Shown: positions 1 through 11,225, counted from the first letter of the stretch. The stretch: 64,000 bases of DNA from Larix kaempferi (GCA_027924585.1 BSBM01001387.1:186001-250000); one strand, 5' to 3'. Notes: generated by a model not told the origin, from the sequence alone. Made by a program: numbers and translations.

Positions 1-128
1 AACTATAAACAAGACAAAGTGTCCTTGAAGTGAAAGAATTGTGTGTACAGCTAAAAAATGAAGACCTGGGACCTTACTAAAATTAAAAGAACACCGAGGA
101 TAGTGTTATACGAAGGGGAGAAGGGGAA
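1..128 (+). mobile_element. 3-prime internal end of LTR element X with polypurine tract
   Basis: The purine-rich run at 112-128 directly precedes a TGTAATACCCC LTR-type start. The preceding words (accgagga..gtgttat) closely match the sequence in front of the 3-prime LTR of element D (34496-34515), so X and D look like relatives. No reading frame is visible; the rest of X lies outside the window to the left. Confidence 0.5.
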
Positions 129-416
129 ATGTAATACCCCATTTTATACCTTTTAAACTTGATCTTATTTATACTTTAATTATGTTTTTATTTACTATGT
201 GTTGCTTAACACCATGAATTATATTCCATGGTGATTATGAACACTAACAAACATGATCATTGTAATATTTATGAAAGGTTCCGAGGTTTACTATTGGGGA
301 GGAAACCAATGGGGCCATGAGTCCACCAGAGGAAAAGGTAAGGGGGTCCAACAGGGGGATGACCTATGCCTTATGATGATAGTTTAACTTATCCATAAAC
401 CTCCTTGATTTGATTG
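129..416 (+). repeat. Start of the 3-prime LTR of element X, interrupted by element A
   Basis: It begins TGTAATACCCC immediately after a polypurine tract, which is the usual start of a 3-prime LTR. It is cut at 416 by the LTR of element A. The remainder probably continues after 16298; the stretch at 16842-16915 resembles the tail of the D LTR (yggttggg.ggaa, cayagytagtt, gataagtrta). No second copy of this LTR lies in the window, so both the far end and the identity are inferred. Confidence 0.4.
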
Positions 417-618
417 TGTTGAAACCTAATTCATTAGGTTTAGGTGAAGATGAATAGTCATGAGAGTCCAAGGAACAGATTGGAAGATGAAAACCAAACG
501 TCACCTTATATTTTATTTATACATGTATATTCTTAATGTAAAGTATGAGCTTTCATGCCTAACTTTCATTTTATTTGTTTGTATTTGTTTAGTCATTGTT
601 TATGTAGGAATTCCAATA
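417..618 (+). repeat. 5-prime LTR of element A
   Basis: About 202 bp. It pairs with 16106-16298 and begins TGTTGAAACC. The end has decayed to TTCCAATA, where the partner LTR has TTCCAACA. Confidence 0.7.
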
Positions 619-619
619 G

Positions 620-631
620 TAGTATCATAGA
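620..631 (+). promoter_or_regulatory. Degenerate primer-binding site of element A
   Basis: tagtatcataga lies just inside the 5-prime LTR and matches most of the plant initiator tRNA-Met primer site TGGTATCAGAGC that is intact in elements B, C and F. The mismatches fit the general decay of A. Confidence 0.45.
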
Positions 632-2908
632 TAGGATTTGACATAACTCCCTATTATTCTTCTTAGTCCGCTCTTGGATTCCCTGCTTATCATACCTATC
701 ATACATTCCGATTCTCACTATGTTTCCTCTCTAAGAACACTAATTTGCATGGAAATATGTGATATCCCATATAATCTAATTGATGAATCCATTTTGATCT
801 AAGTAAGGTGTTTTTGAAGCACATGAAGAACTAACATGTTGGAGAGGCATGGCTCTCTCTTCACAAGTTGCCTCCTCCACTTGTGAGTTGTGAACCTTTC
901 ACTGGAGTTGTGAGCAATCATTGGAGATATTACTATTGAATGTTTTCATTGAAGAATAGACTGTGTTGAATAATAGACTCATATATTCCCAAGAATAGAT
1001 TGTTGGAGCATCCTGCACACAACGTGGAGCTGCTTAGCCAAGTTGTGAAGGATCTGCATGTTGGTGTATTCATATGGTTATCAAAACCCTAGATCTGGTG
1101 TGTTGATCTGTGTGATATCATGTTGGTATCATATTATTGATGGTATTGTTGTGATCTCTATCAAAAATTTTGGGTCTTGATTCAAGTGTTTGGGTATTGC
1201 TATGAGTTAGAACTAGTGAGTTGCATTTGAGTTACTTGGGGACATGCTAGTGAGCATGAAAATTTGTCTACTCAACTACATTTTTTTATTTCCATCCAGG
1301 TGTCCTCCTTCTTCCAAGAACGGATTATAATCCCAGATTGATCGATTACATTGGGCCTTGGTATGTGGTAAATTATTGCAGTGTTTTGGCGGACTAGTGT
1401 TAGCGGTTAATGTAGTAGATGGACTTTAAATATCGAGCATGTTTATTCAAATAATCAATATTTTTGCGGATCTTTGCACAATTTTATGTCATCGGCCAAT
1501 TTTTCATTTTCATTTTTTGAATGGTTTTTGTACGTTAGTCTTCTGATGTTATGTAAAGCACAAAAACACATAGCCTTCCAATTAGTGGGCATCTCCTCTG
1601 TGCTGCATTTCGAATGAAATAAAAGTGAAAAGGAGGCATCTCTGAGCCATTGGAGAAAACATAAATTACAACCTTAAAGCATTGGTTTTGTACATTTTTT
1701 TATCATTCTTTGCTACTCCAAACATGGGAAAAATAAAAGGCTATTAGCATTTATATCCAATTCTTAATCCATAATGATAAAATATCCTTCCTCTTCCTAT
1801 CCATGAATTTTTTCACTCATATCATGTGCACAATCTAATGGTTCTGCATTTGAAACGAACATTGAGATGTTATGTGTGTATCTCCATCTAGTATCAACAT
1901 CCACCATTGCAATTCGAGTAACTGCATGCTAAAGGAATCCACTCCACTATTGTTCTTTATTTTTCATTGTTTGTGGGTATAAGCAACTGGTGATATTTAT
2001 TATGAAGATCTAAAATGCTACAGGCACTACATAGTAGTGATTGCAACAATGATGACACTAGTCTTCGTTCTCTGTCTAGGTATCTTCATTAGTTAAATCA
2101 TCACAAGGATCAGTCTCTTCATGTTGTGCAAAGTAAAATACTAAAACAATTAGTCTCGACATCACTAGTGTTTGCATAGTGTTTCAATGTATATTTTGAT
2201 TCCCACTACACTTATTGAATCTCACCCATGAAGTTTATAATATTCTACCTCTTGAGGGTTTTGAAATCTGTGAATAAATACCTCATTTTTTTAGTTTATT
2301 TTTTATAAAGATGCGGGAGTGTTCCCCATCATTCCCTTGTGAGAATACTAGTATTATTATTTTGAGATATTTCAATGAAATTAGCGCGATATTTGAATTA
2401 TGGTTTCCCACCCAACCTTGAATCGTTGAGTGTATCTTGGATGATAGAAACAATTGATGATATTTTCATTTGACCACTAGTAGTTTTTTATTTGCATTAC
2501 TTAAGGAGATTGATTTGAGGATTTATAAACATAGAGGTGACATGGAATGTTTTACCCATGGAAATTGATTTCTCAATAGTAGAATAGAAAGGGAGGTTGT
2601 AGCCTTGGCACTTTTGAAGAATACTCAAGCAAACACAGAGTCAAAGCATTATTTTTGAAGATTGATTCAACATCTAATTGCAACATGCAAACAATGAATG
2701 TTTTATAAGTTTTCTTGTATTTTTGGTTCTTGAAATAGTTCTCTTGTAAGTGTCAAATTGAAATTAAGTTTAAGTGAATTTGTAAATGATTTCATTCTCA
2801 GTAGAACCTGACACCCTTTATTATTTGAGTTGGAGTCTTAGTTGTTGAGTATTGTTGTGAAAGGGTGGAGTTGTAAGAAAGTATTTTTATCTTTTATTAG
2901 TCCTTAAA
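632..2908. other. Non-coding leader region of element A
   Basis: This AT-rich stretch has no frame that I can match to a protein family on either strand. By position it is the untranslated leader and upstream gag region of element A. No tandem arrays or RNA genes were seen. Confidence 0.4.
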
Positions 2909-3611
2909 TGGATCAAACTAAAATATTATTGGAGTTACTGAACACTCTAATACTCATCGCTATTGATGACATTGTCTCAATCAACAAGGAAACTCTCAAA
3001 TCTATTTTAACTTGTCTACAATATTCACAATCTAAATAGTTGAATTTCTTCAGTTTGAATCACAACTCCAACATGAGGAAATGCACCAAAAAAATCAATA
3101 TTTTGAACCTATTTCTATTCAAAAAAATCAACATCATGCACATATTCAAATGATTGTTGCCACTTCGAAAGAAAATGAAGATGAAATTTTTCATACACAG
3201 GTTCTACTTGCACTTTCAAGCTCATCATCAAACCTTGGGAAGAAATCAGCCACAACAAGCATAGAACCGGTGTTGCATATAATAAGGAAGTGACTTTTCA
3301 CATTCCCAATTATTCCAAACCTATCTAGTCCCCAAAGTTTTGGATTTTGTTAAGAAATTTCATCTTCACCTGCTTCAAATTTGCATTAAATTTCAAAATT
3401 CCAACATTGTCATAGATTTGGTCACATGGAAGATCGATGTTTTGATCTCCATCAATGTAAGAATTGTGGAAATCATACTCATTCTTCAAACACACGCTTC
3501 ATATTGAATAAACTTGCACAAGATAAGATTCACTATGGGTGGTTTGCTTCTTGGAAATGGTTTTCAACAACCAAGAAGATATATAGGGCATACCGAAGAG
3601 TTCGTGCTTAA
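2909..3611 (+). pseudogene. Gag-like relic of element A with a broken CCHC knuckle
   Basis: Coding-like segments run through three shifted frames: an N-terminal stretch from the ATG at 2909, a middle stretch at 3081-3293 and an end at 3426-3611. The last contains CKNCGNHTHSSNTR, which has the spacing of a retroviral-type zinc knuckle (C-x2-C-x4-H-x4-C) with the final Cys replaced by Arg, explained by one TGC to CGC change. Such knuckles bind element RNA in Gag. A basic tail follows (KWFSTTKKIYRAYRRVR). No protease or pol follows before the insertion of element B. The assignment rests on the knuckle and on its position inside an LTR pair; it could be coincidental. Confidence 0.4.
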
Positions 3612-3955
3612 GTAATGACACATGTTGTAGCTGAGATATTTTCTTCTCCTCTCCTCGTTCCTAAAAGGGGGGATTGATCAATAGTTAGAAACAAGTGAGT
3701 GAGAACAAGCAAGTGGGAATAAGTGAGCCTTAACCGGAGACAAATCCATAGCCAAAACCTTGTGTCAGTTTCCAAAGCCTCGATCCAGAGCTAGCTAGAC
3801 AGAGTCAGAGCCATGTTCCACCTCAGCATGATTTGGTTTGTGGTATTCCTTAAACAACAATTTTCCAGAGTGAACTATTGAGCCTTTGATCCAAGTTCCA
3901 GAGGGAACTCCTGAGATAGAACTTGAGTTAGAGACAAGTTACAAAGGGAACCACT
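3612..3955. other. Element A interior downstream of gag relic
   Basis: There is no recognisable gene. The sequence is rich in short variants of gaacaagt/gagacaagt and ccagag words. It ends in CCACT (3951-3955), the left target-site copy for element B. Confidence 0.4.
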
Positions 3956-4465
3956 TGATCTGAATTTTAAAAGGATATTTTTAACCATTAATTGCATATA
4001 AATTTTGAATGCTTAACTTCTTAAAGAGACTTAAAGACGACAATTTAAAATGCTTAATTGAAACATATAAGCACATAAACAAGTATGAAAACCATAAAAT
4101 TGCAGACAGTAGATGATAACGGAGTTCACCCCTCCTGGGCTATGTCTCCAGGCCACTTCCAATGAGAAGGCCAATCTTATTAAGTCTTCAAAAAACTCAC
4201 ATACATGAATTCTGGAGATACTTCTAAGTTCTTTCATTCAAACAAAGAAACGGTCTGCACCAGTGTGTTCCTCTCAAAATTCTGAGAAGAATGAGTATAA
4301 ATTCGACCCCCTTTTCCTGAGACCTCCTCTGTCACGCACTTCAATAAATATTATTGTTGTGCATGTACGGACCATACGGACTGTAACTTTATGTACTATA
4401 ATCCCTCCTTAGGAACTGTGCAAATCATGGCCTCCGTACTCCCTTTCCGTGGCTTTGAAAGGGCA

Positions 4466-4476
4466 TTTTTATAGTG
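4466..4476 (-). promoter_or_regulatory. Putative TATA box of the B LTR
   Basis: On the minus strand the LTR reads CCACTATAAAAATGCCC here. The other LTR has the matching CCACTATAAAGATACCC at 14948-14964. The position, about 890 bp into the LTR in transcription direction, is compatible with the end of U3. Promoter function is inferred from the motif alone. Confidence 0.45.
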
Positions 4477-5009
4477 GTTTGGGCACCCGAAAACATGGGC
4501 AACGCGCCCCTTTTCCAGCATCAAATCCTAAACTTAAATAAATATTGCCCCAATAATTAACAAAGGATTGGGCTGTGGCCCATTGATACCATGTTGGAAA
4601 AGGTCTCGGGGTCAAACCCATCGGCCTCGCCTTCCCCTTTTGAATTGGAAATATGTTATATGTTGTGGTGGCTTTGCATAGTTTGGATTCGAATATTTGT
4701 TCCATGATCTATGGGGTTGGTTCGTTGTTGTTCCACGATATATGGTGTCGGTTCATTGTTGTTCCAAGATCTATGGGGTTGGCCTCGGTTTTTGCTATTA
4801 CCTTATACATGGGGTCAAGGGCTAATCCCTTGGCCCCGCCCCTTTTTACAAATAACAACTGCTTCAACTTCAAATAGAAGTGGAATCCCATATGGTTAAG
4901 AACCAATTGCGGAGATCCTGGCTAGTCAGGTGATGTGGAGACATTAACGGAGGTAGAGTTTAGGGGTTTGAATCCCTTGACCACCACATATTTTTGGTAA
5001 ACCAACCTG

Positions 5010-5190
5010 TAACGTGGCCAATCGGATCACCACGTGGCGCTCTTCGATTGGTCCACTTGGATGTCGAGTTGTCACCAACCTGCCACCTAGATGCCATGTA
5101 ACTGCCACATGGTGCTCTGTAAGTGTTCCATGTCACCATTCCTTCTACCTGTACATGCCACGTAGCACCATGTGGCCCCTTTTTTGCCAC
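5010..5190 (-). promoter_or_regulatory. Cluster of G-box/ABRE-like CACGTGGC motifs in B LTR U3
   Basis: The segment contains aacgtggcc, ccacgtggcg, ccacatggtg, ccatgtcacc, gccacgtagc and catgtggccc. These are repeated near-palindromes around the plant G-box CACGTG. The corresponding part of the other LTR (15510-15700) shows the same cluster with further variants. In plants such motifs bind bZIP and bHLH factors; here binding is only a possibility. Confidence 0.35.
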
Positions 5191-5362
5191 TTTTTACCTA
5201 TTTTTTTTAACATTTAGAACTCAGTAACTTTCTCATATGGAGGTTGTTTTGCGCAAAACGAATGTCACCGGAAATCTCTCGTCGAGATATATGCAGCTGT
5301 AAGATTCTATTTTTATTTTGAATACTTTTATTTTGATTGATCTTGGAGATCCTTCTAGTTCA

Positions 5363-5870
5363 AACCTTCCCACGGGGAATCTTTTGGGCCACCAAAAGCA
5401 TGGAATCATTCAGAAAACAAGTGAGGGTAAAACTCCCTCACTCTTCCAGTCTCTAGGCATCATGCCTTGCTTGGATGCATTCCTTTAATCCCCACACAAA
5501 GATATTCCACATCACCTCTTTGTAAAGATCTTACCTTTCTTATCAAGTATAATATATTCTTGAAGTTCATTGAGGTATTATGGAGCAAACTCATCAACAT
5601 AAGGTACTTGAACCTGTACATCTTAGTCCATAATCATAGGAGTCTCAAACAATTTTAAGTTTTCCACATTAACAATGGAATACATTTGCATATAAGGAGG
5701 CAAATCTAACCAGAAAGCATTGCTACCAACTTGATCCAAAATTGTTAAAGGTCCATACTTGACTGGTTTCAACTTTCTACCTTCACCTTGGAGTTGGTAT
5801 TTGCTGATATGAAGCCAAACTCGATCACCAACTTGGAAGTGATTATCCACCCAATGCTTGTCATTTCTTT
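5363..5870 (-). pseudogene. Element B integrase C-terminal region
   Basis: The minus-strand frame at 5850-5623 reads DNHFQVGDRVWLHISKYQ and then KYGPLTILDQVG and LPPYMQMYSIVNVENLK. This is the beta-barrel C-terminal domain of Ty3/gypsy integrases (canonical FxVGDxVWL, GPF.I, HPVFHVS.LK). The frame stops at 5623. Fragments continue toward 5530 (EYLNELQEYIILDKK), reminiscent of the linker that precedes a chromodomain-like tail, but no complete chromodomain can be read. Confidence 0.75.
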
Positions 5871-6900
5871 CTTTATACTTGTCCTGACTTGATTCTAACT
5901 GCTCCTACATTATTTGATTAATCAACTAGATCTATTGAATAAACTTCAAAGCTTTATCCGCATCAACTCGACCATATTCCACTAAATATTTCCCATAAAC
6001 AAAGTCTAAGGGAGATCTTGGAAAATATCCAAAAGATGTCTCGAATGGACACCTTTGTGTTGAAGAGTGTATGGCTCTATTGTAGTCATGTTGAACATAA
6101 TGCAACTACTCATCCCAAATATTAGGATGCTTACCACAATATCCTCGGATAAGATGTACCATGGTCTGGTTGACCACTTCAGTTTGTCCATCAATTTGTG
6201 GATGGAATTATGTGCTCGTCTTTAGCTTTGTGTCCATAATTTCCCATAAAGATGACCAAAATTTCCCAAGGAAGCGGGAATCTCAGTTGGATACAATAGA
6301 AGTAGGTAATCCAAAATGGACCCATACATGTTGGAAGAACAAGTGAGCAGTCAAATCAATTATGATATGCTTCTTACAAGGCATTAGAATGCACATTTTA
6401 CTGAACCTATCCACAACAACATATAAGTAATCATGTCCCTTTCTAGACATTGGTAACCCTCCTACAAATTCCATTGACACACTTTCCCAAGGACGAGAAG
6501 GAATAGGAAGTGGAGTGTACAAGCCTAAATTTCTATTACTTTGCTTATTCGTTGCACACATAACACATCATTTTACATATTTGGACAAAGTATCATTCAT
6601 CTAAGGCCAATAAAAGAAAATTTGCAATTGTGATACAGTTTTCCCTACACCAAAATGCCCTAAAATGAGAGGAGTATGAGATTCTCTTATCACATGCACT
6701 CTTTTACTTTGTGGAATACATATTTTTCCAAGATGATACAACAACTTATTATGAACATAATAATTCAATTCCTCATTTTGAGATCCATGCATTAGTGATT
6801 CATATATTTCTTTAAAGTATTCATCCCTAGTATATTGTTCAACATACCTTGAATGTACCAAGGGACTTTGTTGAATAACAATAGAAGCATTTGCTGGAGG
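5871..6900 (-). pseudogene. Element B integrase zinc finger and catalytic core (broken)
   Basis: The frame at 6912-6601 ends in the HHCC finger: HVIRESHTPLILGHFG, then YWP*MNDTLSKYVK*CVMC, with stops inside. The core follows at 6561-6283 with WESVSMEFVGGLP, VVVDRFSKM and LPTSIVSN. The family motif at the first site is SMDFV, so the first catalytic Asp (codon near 6470) has become Glu. Frameshifted pieces at 6280-5880 continue with HPQIDGQTEVVNQ, which holds the catalytic Glu. The enzyme would have joined element DNA to the chromosome; with these lesions it cannot work. Confidence 0.82.
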
Positions 6901-7238
6901 TCTTGATAACATATATGCAACTTTGATATGAATTCCTTTCTTTTATTTAATGACTAAATGAAATTGTTGTAGAAACCCCATCCACCTGAAATTCCTTGAT
7001 TGGTGTAGCTTAGTTTGTGATTGAAGATATTGTAGTGGTTGATGATCAGTATGTATAATTGTTTCCTTACCCATTAGGTAATGTTTCCACTTCTTCACAC
7101 TTTGTACTAATGCATACAATTATTTATCGTAGGTAGAATAGTTAATTATTTCTTTAGAGAAGGTTTCATAATTATAGCATATTGGTTTTTGATGTTGCAT
7201 TAAGACTGCCCCCGTGGCATAGCCACTAGCATCAGTCT
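6901..7238 (-). pseudogene. Element B RNase H domain
   Basis: Read on minus from 7238, the frame continues exactly from the RT part on the other side of element C: DASGYATGAVLMQHQ, then YETFSKEIINYSTYDK*LYALVQS, KWKHYLMGKETIIHTDHQPL and RWMGFLQQF. These are standard Ty3/gypsy RNase H motifs (TDAS, ELLA, TDH). The first word, TDAS, is divided by the insertion of C. At least two in-frame stops are present. Confidence 0.85.
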
Positions 7239-7629
7239 TGTTAGGAACCCATGTCAACCCTTCTATTTACTTTGTTAGTATATTGTTGTTGGATGCATAT
7301 GCTTTGTAAGTCGTCCCGTAGTATTTGTTGATCCATAGTTTGTATTATTGTTGTTGGACGCATATGCTTTGTAAGTCGTCCCATAGTAATTGTTGATCCA
7401 TATTTTGCATTGTCCCATGGTTTGTATTGACCAATGGTATTGGCGCCTAGACTTAGTATATAAGTTGGTGTTGAGACCAATGAAGGTACAGTGAAGTTAT
7501 TTGTATTGAGATTGCTCAAAGAAGGTTGCCCCTCGAAGTGGCCTGCGATCAATATAAAAGTGATTCTGAGTTCTGTTATTTATTCTATATCGTGTGTTTT
7601 CATTAATTAATTATTGCAGGTTCTTCTCA
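7239..7629 (+). repeat. 5-prime LTR of element C
   Basis: 391 bp with TG...CA ends. It contains an internal direct duplication of about 65 bp (7285-7350 and 7346-7415, units starting ttgttgttgga and ending gatccata) that is also present in the other LTR. A TATATAAG box lies at 7457-7464. Confidence 0.93.
7457..7464 (+). promoter_or_regulatory. Putative TATA box of the C LTR
   Basis: TATATAAG is conserved at the same place in the second LTR (11473-11480). It is a plausible U3 core promoter for the element transcript. Confidence 0.5.
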
Positions 7630-7631
7630 TC

Positions 7632-7643
7632 TGGTATCAGAGC
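7632..7643 (+). promoter_or_regulatory. Primer-binding site of element C (tRNA-iMet)
   Basis: TGGTATCAGAGC begins two bases after the LTR end and is the exact complement expected for the 3-prime end of plant initiator tRNA-Met, which primes minus-strand DNA synthesis. Confidence 0.9.
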
Positions 7644-8699
7644 ACTTTTTTGGGCTCGTTGGGTGGAATTTCTGCCAAAAAAAAAATTGTGCACATGTTG
7701 CAAGTTCGGATCTGGGAATAATCCCTATCCGCTTAACTGTGGGAAGTACTTGGGTATAATCCCTAAAACTCATTGTGAGGAGTACCACAGGAACCCCAAA
7801 GTAGCTGGCCCATTGAGAGGACCTGCCAGGGAAAAGGGCAATGACCCCTACCTGATTGACTAGTTCCCACCCGTGAGGTAAACCAAGAGCTGTCGTTTGT
7901 GGCAAAGCGGTTATAAGTTTTACATGAGTTGTGGAGTGAGGGGTACTGCCCCAATACGCAATCCGTCAGACATCATTGGTGGCCGAGTGAAACCCCTGAA
8001 CTGTTAGGAAGCTGGACATACCTGGGGTCCATATCTATTTTCAGCTGAACTGTTGTCGATCACTTCCGCGTCGTTTCAGATCCATTTTGAAAGTCGTTAA
8101 GATCCAACCGTTTCAGATCCATCCATTTTCGATCCATTCGGCGTCGTTTCAGATCCCTCTGTTTTCGATCACTTCCGCACCATTGCAGATGTATCTATTT
8201 CAGATCCCTTCCGCGCCATTACAGATCCATTCCTGGAAAAAAAAAATCTGTTTTTTGGCCATATCTCCCTTGTTTTCACTTTGTTTCCCTTGAAACTTCC
8301 CTGACACCCCTGTAATCCCATTCTGCATATTTCATTCCTGAGAACCCTATCCCAAATTCCACTTCCCAAAGCCCGAAATCCCACATTTGTCTATTTTTAG
8401 GGTTTACCATAACTTCTTCGGATTTCATTGAATGATTGCCTTCAAATTTTAGCACAGAGTTCCTTTCCTCATTCTGCTTCTTTGTCTGCAAAATTTTCTC
8501 ATTCTTTCACTCCGCTTCTGAAATCCTCATTTTTTGCTTCCTTGTCCATTCGACAATGTCCAAAACCTAGTCAAACCCAAATTACCCTTCCAATTTTTTC
8601 CCAAATCCAGATTTTCCTTTACTGAAACAACTTCTGTTTTTGTTTTTCTACCCACTCATCAACAAAAAAAAACAAAACAAAACAAAAAAACTCCTGGTT
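7644..8699 (+). other. Leader of element C with a short tandem array
   Basis: This is a non-coding leader of about 1 kb between primer site and gag. At 8060-8232 it holds four to five imperfect units of about 36 bp built on the words cagatcc..tttcgatc..ttccg. The array is translated in one frame as short FQIxxF repeats, but no gene is implied. Confidence 0.55.
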
Positions 8700-9560
8700 A
8701 TGGTTGTCACCCGCGGAGGAGCAAAAACCATGGAAGAAGCACTTGCAACTATTCAAGCCAAACTCTAGGATCTGGATGAAAATTTCCTCGGCCTCCATCT
8801 TGAGCATTCAGCCATGAACAACAAACGACAGTCTGAGTATTCATCAGACAATGGGTTCTCTTCTTCCAGCAATTTCTGTGGTCTGAAGCTTGAATTTCCT
8901 CTCTTCAATGGTACTGATCCGACTAGATGGATCTATCGTGCAGAACAGTATTTCAATCTGCATAATACTTTTGATGTCCAAAATTTTCCACTTGCATCCT
9001 TTCATTTGGAACAGGAAGCCCTTCAATGGTACCGTTGGTACATCAAGGCTCATGATGAGCCAAAATGGGAAGATTTTTGCCAACTCCTTTTGCAACGATT
9101 TGGTCCTAGTGCTTTTGATGACTTCATCGGAGCACTCACTAAACTTCATCAAATTGGCACTGTGAGAGAGTATCAGACAGAATTTGAGAAACTAGCCAAT
9201 CACACAGAAGGATTGTCTGATGAATTCTACAGGAGTTGTTTTATCAGTGGTCTTAAGGATGAAATCCGCTTAGAGGTCAAAATGTTATGTCCCAACACAA
9301 TGATGGAAGCCCTGGGTTGGCTAAGTTGGCAGAAGACAAGATTGCAGCCCAACAACGCTCCAAACACACTTTTGTTCCCTTCTGAAATATGGGTTCTCAA
9401 CGACCTCCCATCCCACCAACTTCTCGACCAACTCCTATCAGGAATTTGTCTAAAACAGAGATGCAAGCACGCAGAGAAAAAGGGCTTTGTTATAATTGTG
9501 ATGAGAAATTCACTCGGGGACATAGATGTGTTCAAAAAAAGCTCTATCTCTTGGATATGG
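8700..9560 (+). pseudogene. Element C gag
   Basis: ATG at 8700 starts MVVTRGGAKTMEEALATIQ; a stop follows within 25 codons (near 8767) and the frame resumes from 8814. Capsid motifs include LEFPLFNGTDPTRWIYRAEQYF, split here by position 8890-8955, then FHLEQEALQWYRW and FGPSAFDDF, all typical of plant Ty3/gypsy Gag. A frameshift near 9390 leads into the zinc knuckle CYNCDEKFTRGHRC (9488-9529), the nucleocapsid motif. Gag packages element RNA in cytoplasmic particles. One stop and one frameshift make it a pseudogene. Confidence 0.88.
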
Positions 9561-10190
9561 ATTCTCCGCCTGCCTCTAAAATTGGTGAAGAAGCTCCAGA
9601 TACAATGGATGATCAGGTCGACATTCAGGAGCCGCCTATTGACCCCCCATCTCAGGATGACCAACCAGATATATCTCTCCATGCTTTATCCGGCGTCACC
9701 ACCCCCCAAACAATGTGGGTCAGGGGTTACTTCAAGAAGCTTCCTCTTACAATACTCATTGATTCTGGTAGCACTCATAAATTAATTGACCCTCGAATCG
9801 CCAAACAGGCTGATTGTTTTGTCCATCCTTGCTCCAACTTTGAAGTCATGGTCGCCAATGGGAGCACCTTACGTTGCAAGGGGAAGTGTCACAATGTGTG
9901 TATCTCTCTGGAAGATTATAACTTGCGCTTTGACATGTTTTCCTTGTCCCTAGGCGGATGTGATGTGGTTTTGTCCGTTCAATGGTTACGCACACTTGGC
10001 CCCATCTTATGGGATTTTGCTTAACTTTGGATGCAGTTTTTAGTCAATGGGAAACAACAGAAATTTACGGGCTTACCACAACAGTCTCTCCACATCGTCA
10101 GTTCACATCGCCTGGAAAAGATCCTTAAGAAGAATTCACATGGTGTCATCGCTCAACTCCATTCCATTCAGATGCACCCATCAACGGTAT
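9561..10190 (+). pseudogene. Element C aspartic protease region
   Basis: This continues in the frame of the zinc knuckle. The catalytic motif ILIDSGSTHKLID (about 9752-9790) is intact, followed by FEVMVANG and DVVLSVQWLRTLGPI, the usual flap and C-terminal motifs. A stop at 10022 interrupts the frame. The following KFTGLPQQSLHIVSS leads toward where RT should start, but the sequence jumps to RNase H near 10200. Confidence 0.85.
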
Positions 10191-10194
10191 CCCC

Positions 10195-10575
10195 TACTTC
10201 CTGGGATAGATATGTTGGTGTCTTTGCTGAACCATTGGGCTTGTCACCTTCAAGAGACCTTTCCAGTAAGACTTTATCTGCGTCTACATCTCAGCAGGAA
10301 ATGCTGGCTATTTTGCATGCAGTATAGAAGTGGCAGCCATACCTATTAGGGAATCATTTCTGCATCAAGACTGATCTCCAGAATCTAGAAAATTTCCTGG
10401 AACAACCGATCTCCTCCCCAGCACACCTGAAATGGGTTATCCAACTCATGGGTTATGCCTATGCGATCACTTACAAGAAGGGTAAGGACAATATGGTGGA
10501 AGATGCTCCTTCTCACACATTTGATGACCCAATTCCTCTTACAGCTATTTCTCTACTTGTTCCAAATTGGTTGCA
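10195..10575 (+). pseudogene. Element C RNase H fragment after an RT deletion
   Basis: The frame reads FAEPLGLSPSRDLSSKTLS and then QQEMLAILHAV*KWQPYLLG, FCIKTDLQNLENFLEQ and AYAITYKKGKDNMVEDA. These match Ty3/gypsy RNase H from the SKTLS motif to KGKENxxADALSR. The catalytic TDH has become TDL. Everything from the RT N-terminus to the start of RNase H is absent, implying a deletion of roughly 1 kb at about 10195. Confidence 0.85.
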
Positions 10576-11215
10576 ATCTATTCAACAGGGCTATCTCTTC
10601 TATGAACTCCATGCTTCTTCATCGGCAGGGCACTCTGGGTTCCTCAAAACGTATCACTGGGAACAATGTAACTTCTTTTGGCAGGGATTGAAACTAACAA
10701 TTCAACAGATGAGGATTGACTGTGATACTTTCCAGGTCAACAAGGGTGAACCGACACTCCTTTCAGGACTGCTCTAACCCTTGCCCATCCCTACACAGAT
10801 TTGGCCAACTATTTCTATGGATTTTATAGCAGTGCTCCAGTGGTACAATACCACATCTAAAAGGACACCATATGAAGCACTTTATGGACAGGCACCACCA
10901 GTTCTTCTTCCATACACCCTCAGTAGCTCCCCAGTTCAAGCAATTGACTCAATTCTTCGAAACCGCGATCAGATTCTTCTCATTCTGCAGGACAATCTTC
11001 ACATGGCAAGAATTCGACTGCAACAACAAGCCGATCGGCACTATTTTGAGTGCACTTTTCATGCAGCTGATCTAGTTCTTCTTCGTCTACATCCTTCCAA
11101 GCAACCCTCCTTGAATCTCAAAAGGCGTCAGTGGCCGGGCATGCAACCCGAGGATGCTACAGGGGAACCACTCCTTCAGATTCTGCATCAATTTCCACAT
11201 CTAAAGCTTTGAGGA
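10576..11215 (+). pseudogene. Element C integrase remnant with internal deletion
   Basis: The zinc-finger part is degenerate: HASSSAGHSGFLKTYHW, then DCDTFQVNKGEPT. PIPTQIWPTISMDFIAVL marks the start of the catalytic core (first Asp present). The sequence then jumps to WYNTTSKRTPYEALYGQAPP, the end of the core, so the second Asp and the Glu are missing (deletion near 10843). The C-terminal domain follows (ADLVLLRLHPSKQPSLNLKR, then DATGEPLLQ) and ends at the stop 11210-11212, close to the purine tract. Confidence 0.85.
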
Positions 11216-11225
11216 CAAATCTTTT

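Larger units (their letters stand above)
3956..5362 (-). repeat. 3-prime LTR of element B
   Basis: 1407 bp, aligning to 14445-15878 with scattered substitutions and small indels. It includes the TATA-type box near 4470 and the cluster of CACGTGGC-type motifs at 5010-5190. The polypurine tract on the minus strand lies just to its right (about 5363-5377, read as ccccgtgggaaggtt). Confidence 0.88.

Noticed and set aside
2020-2045. gcactacatagtagtg considered as a CACTA-type left end
   Set aside because: It matches only six bases of the TIR and lies inside element A, far from the other CACTA signals and without subterminal repeats.
4469-5217. Several short frames on both strands with near-copies at 15037-15770
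   Set aside because: They lie within the LTRs of element B and differ between the copies.
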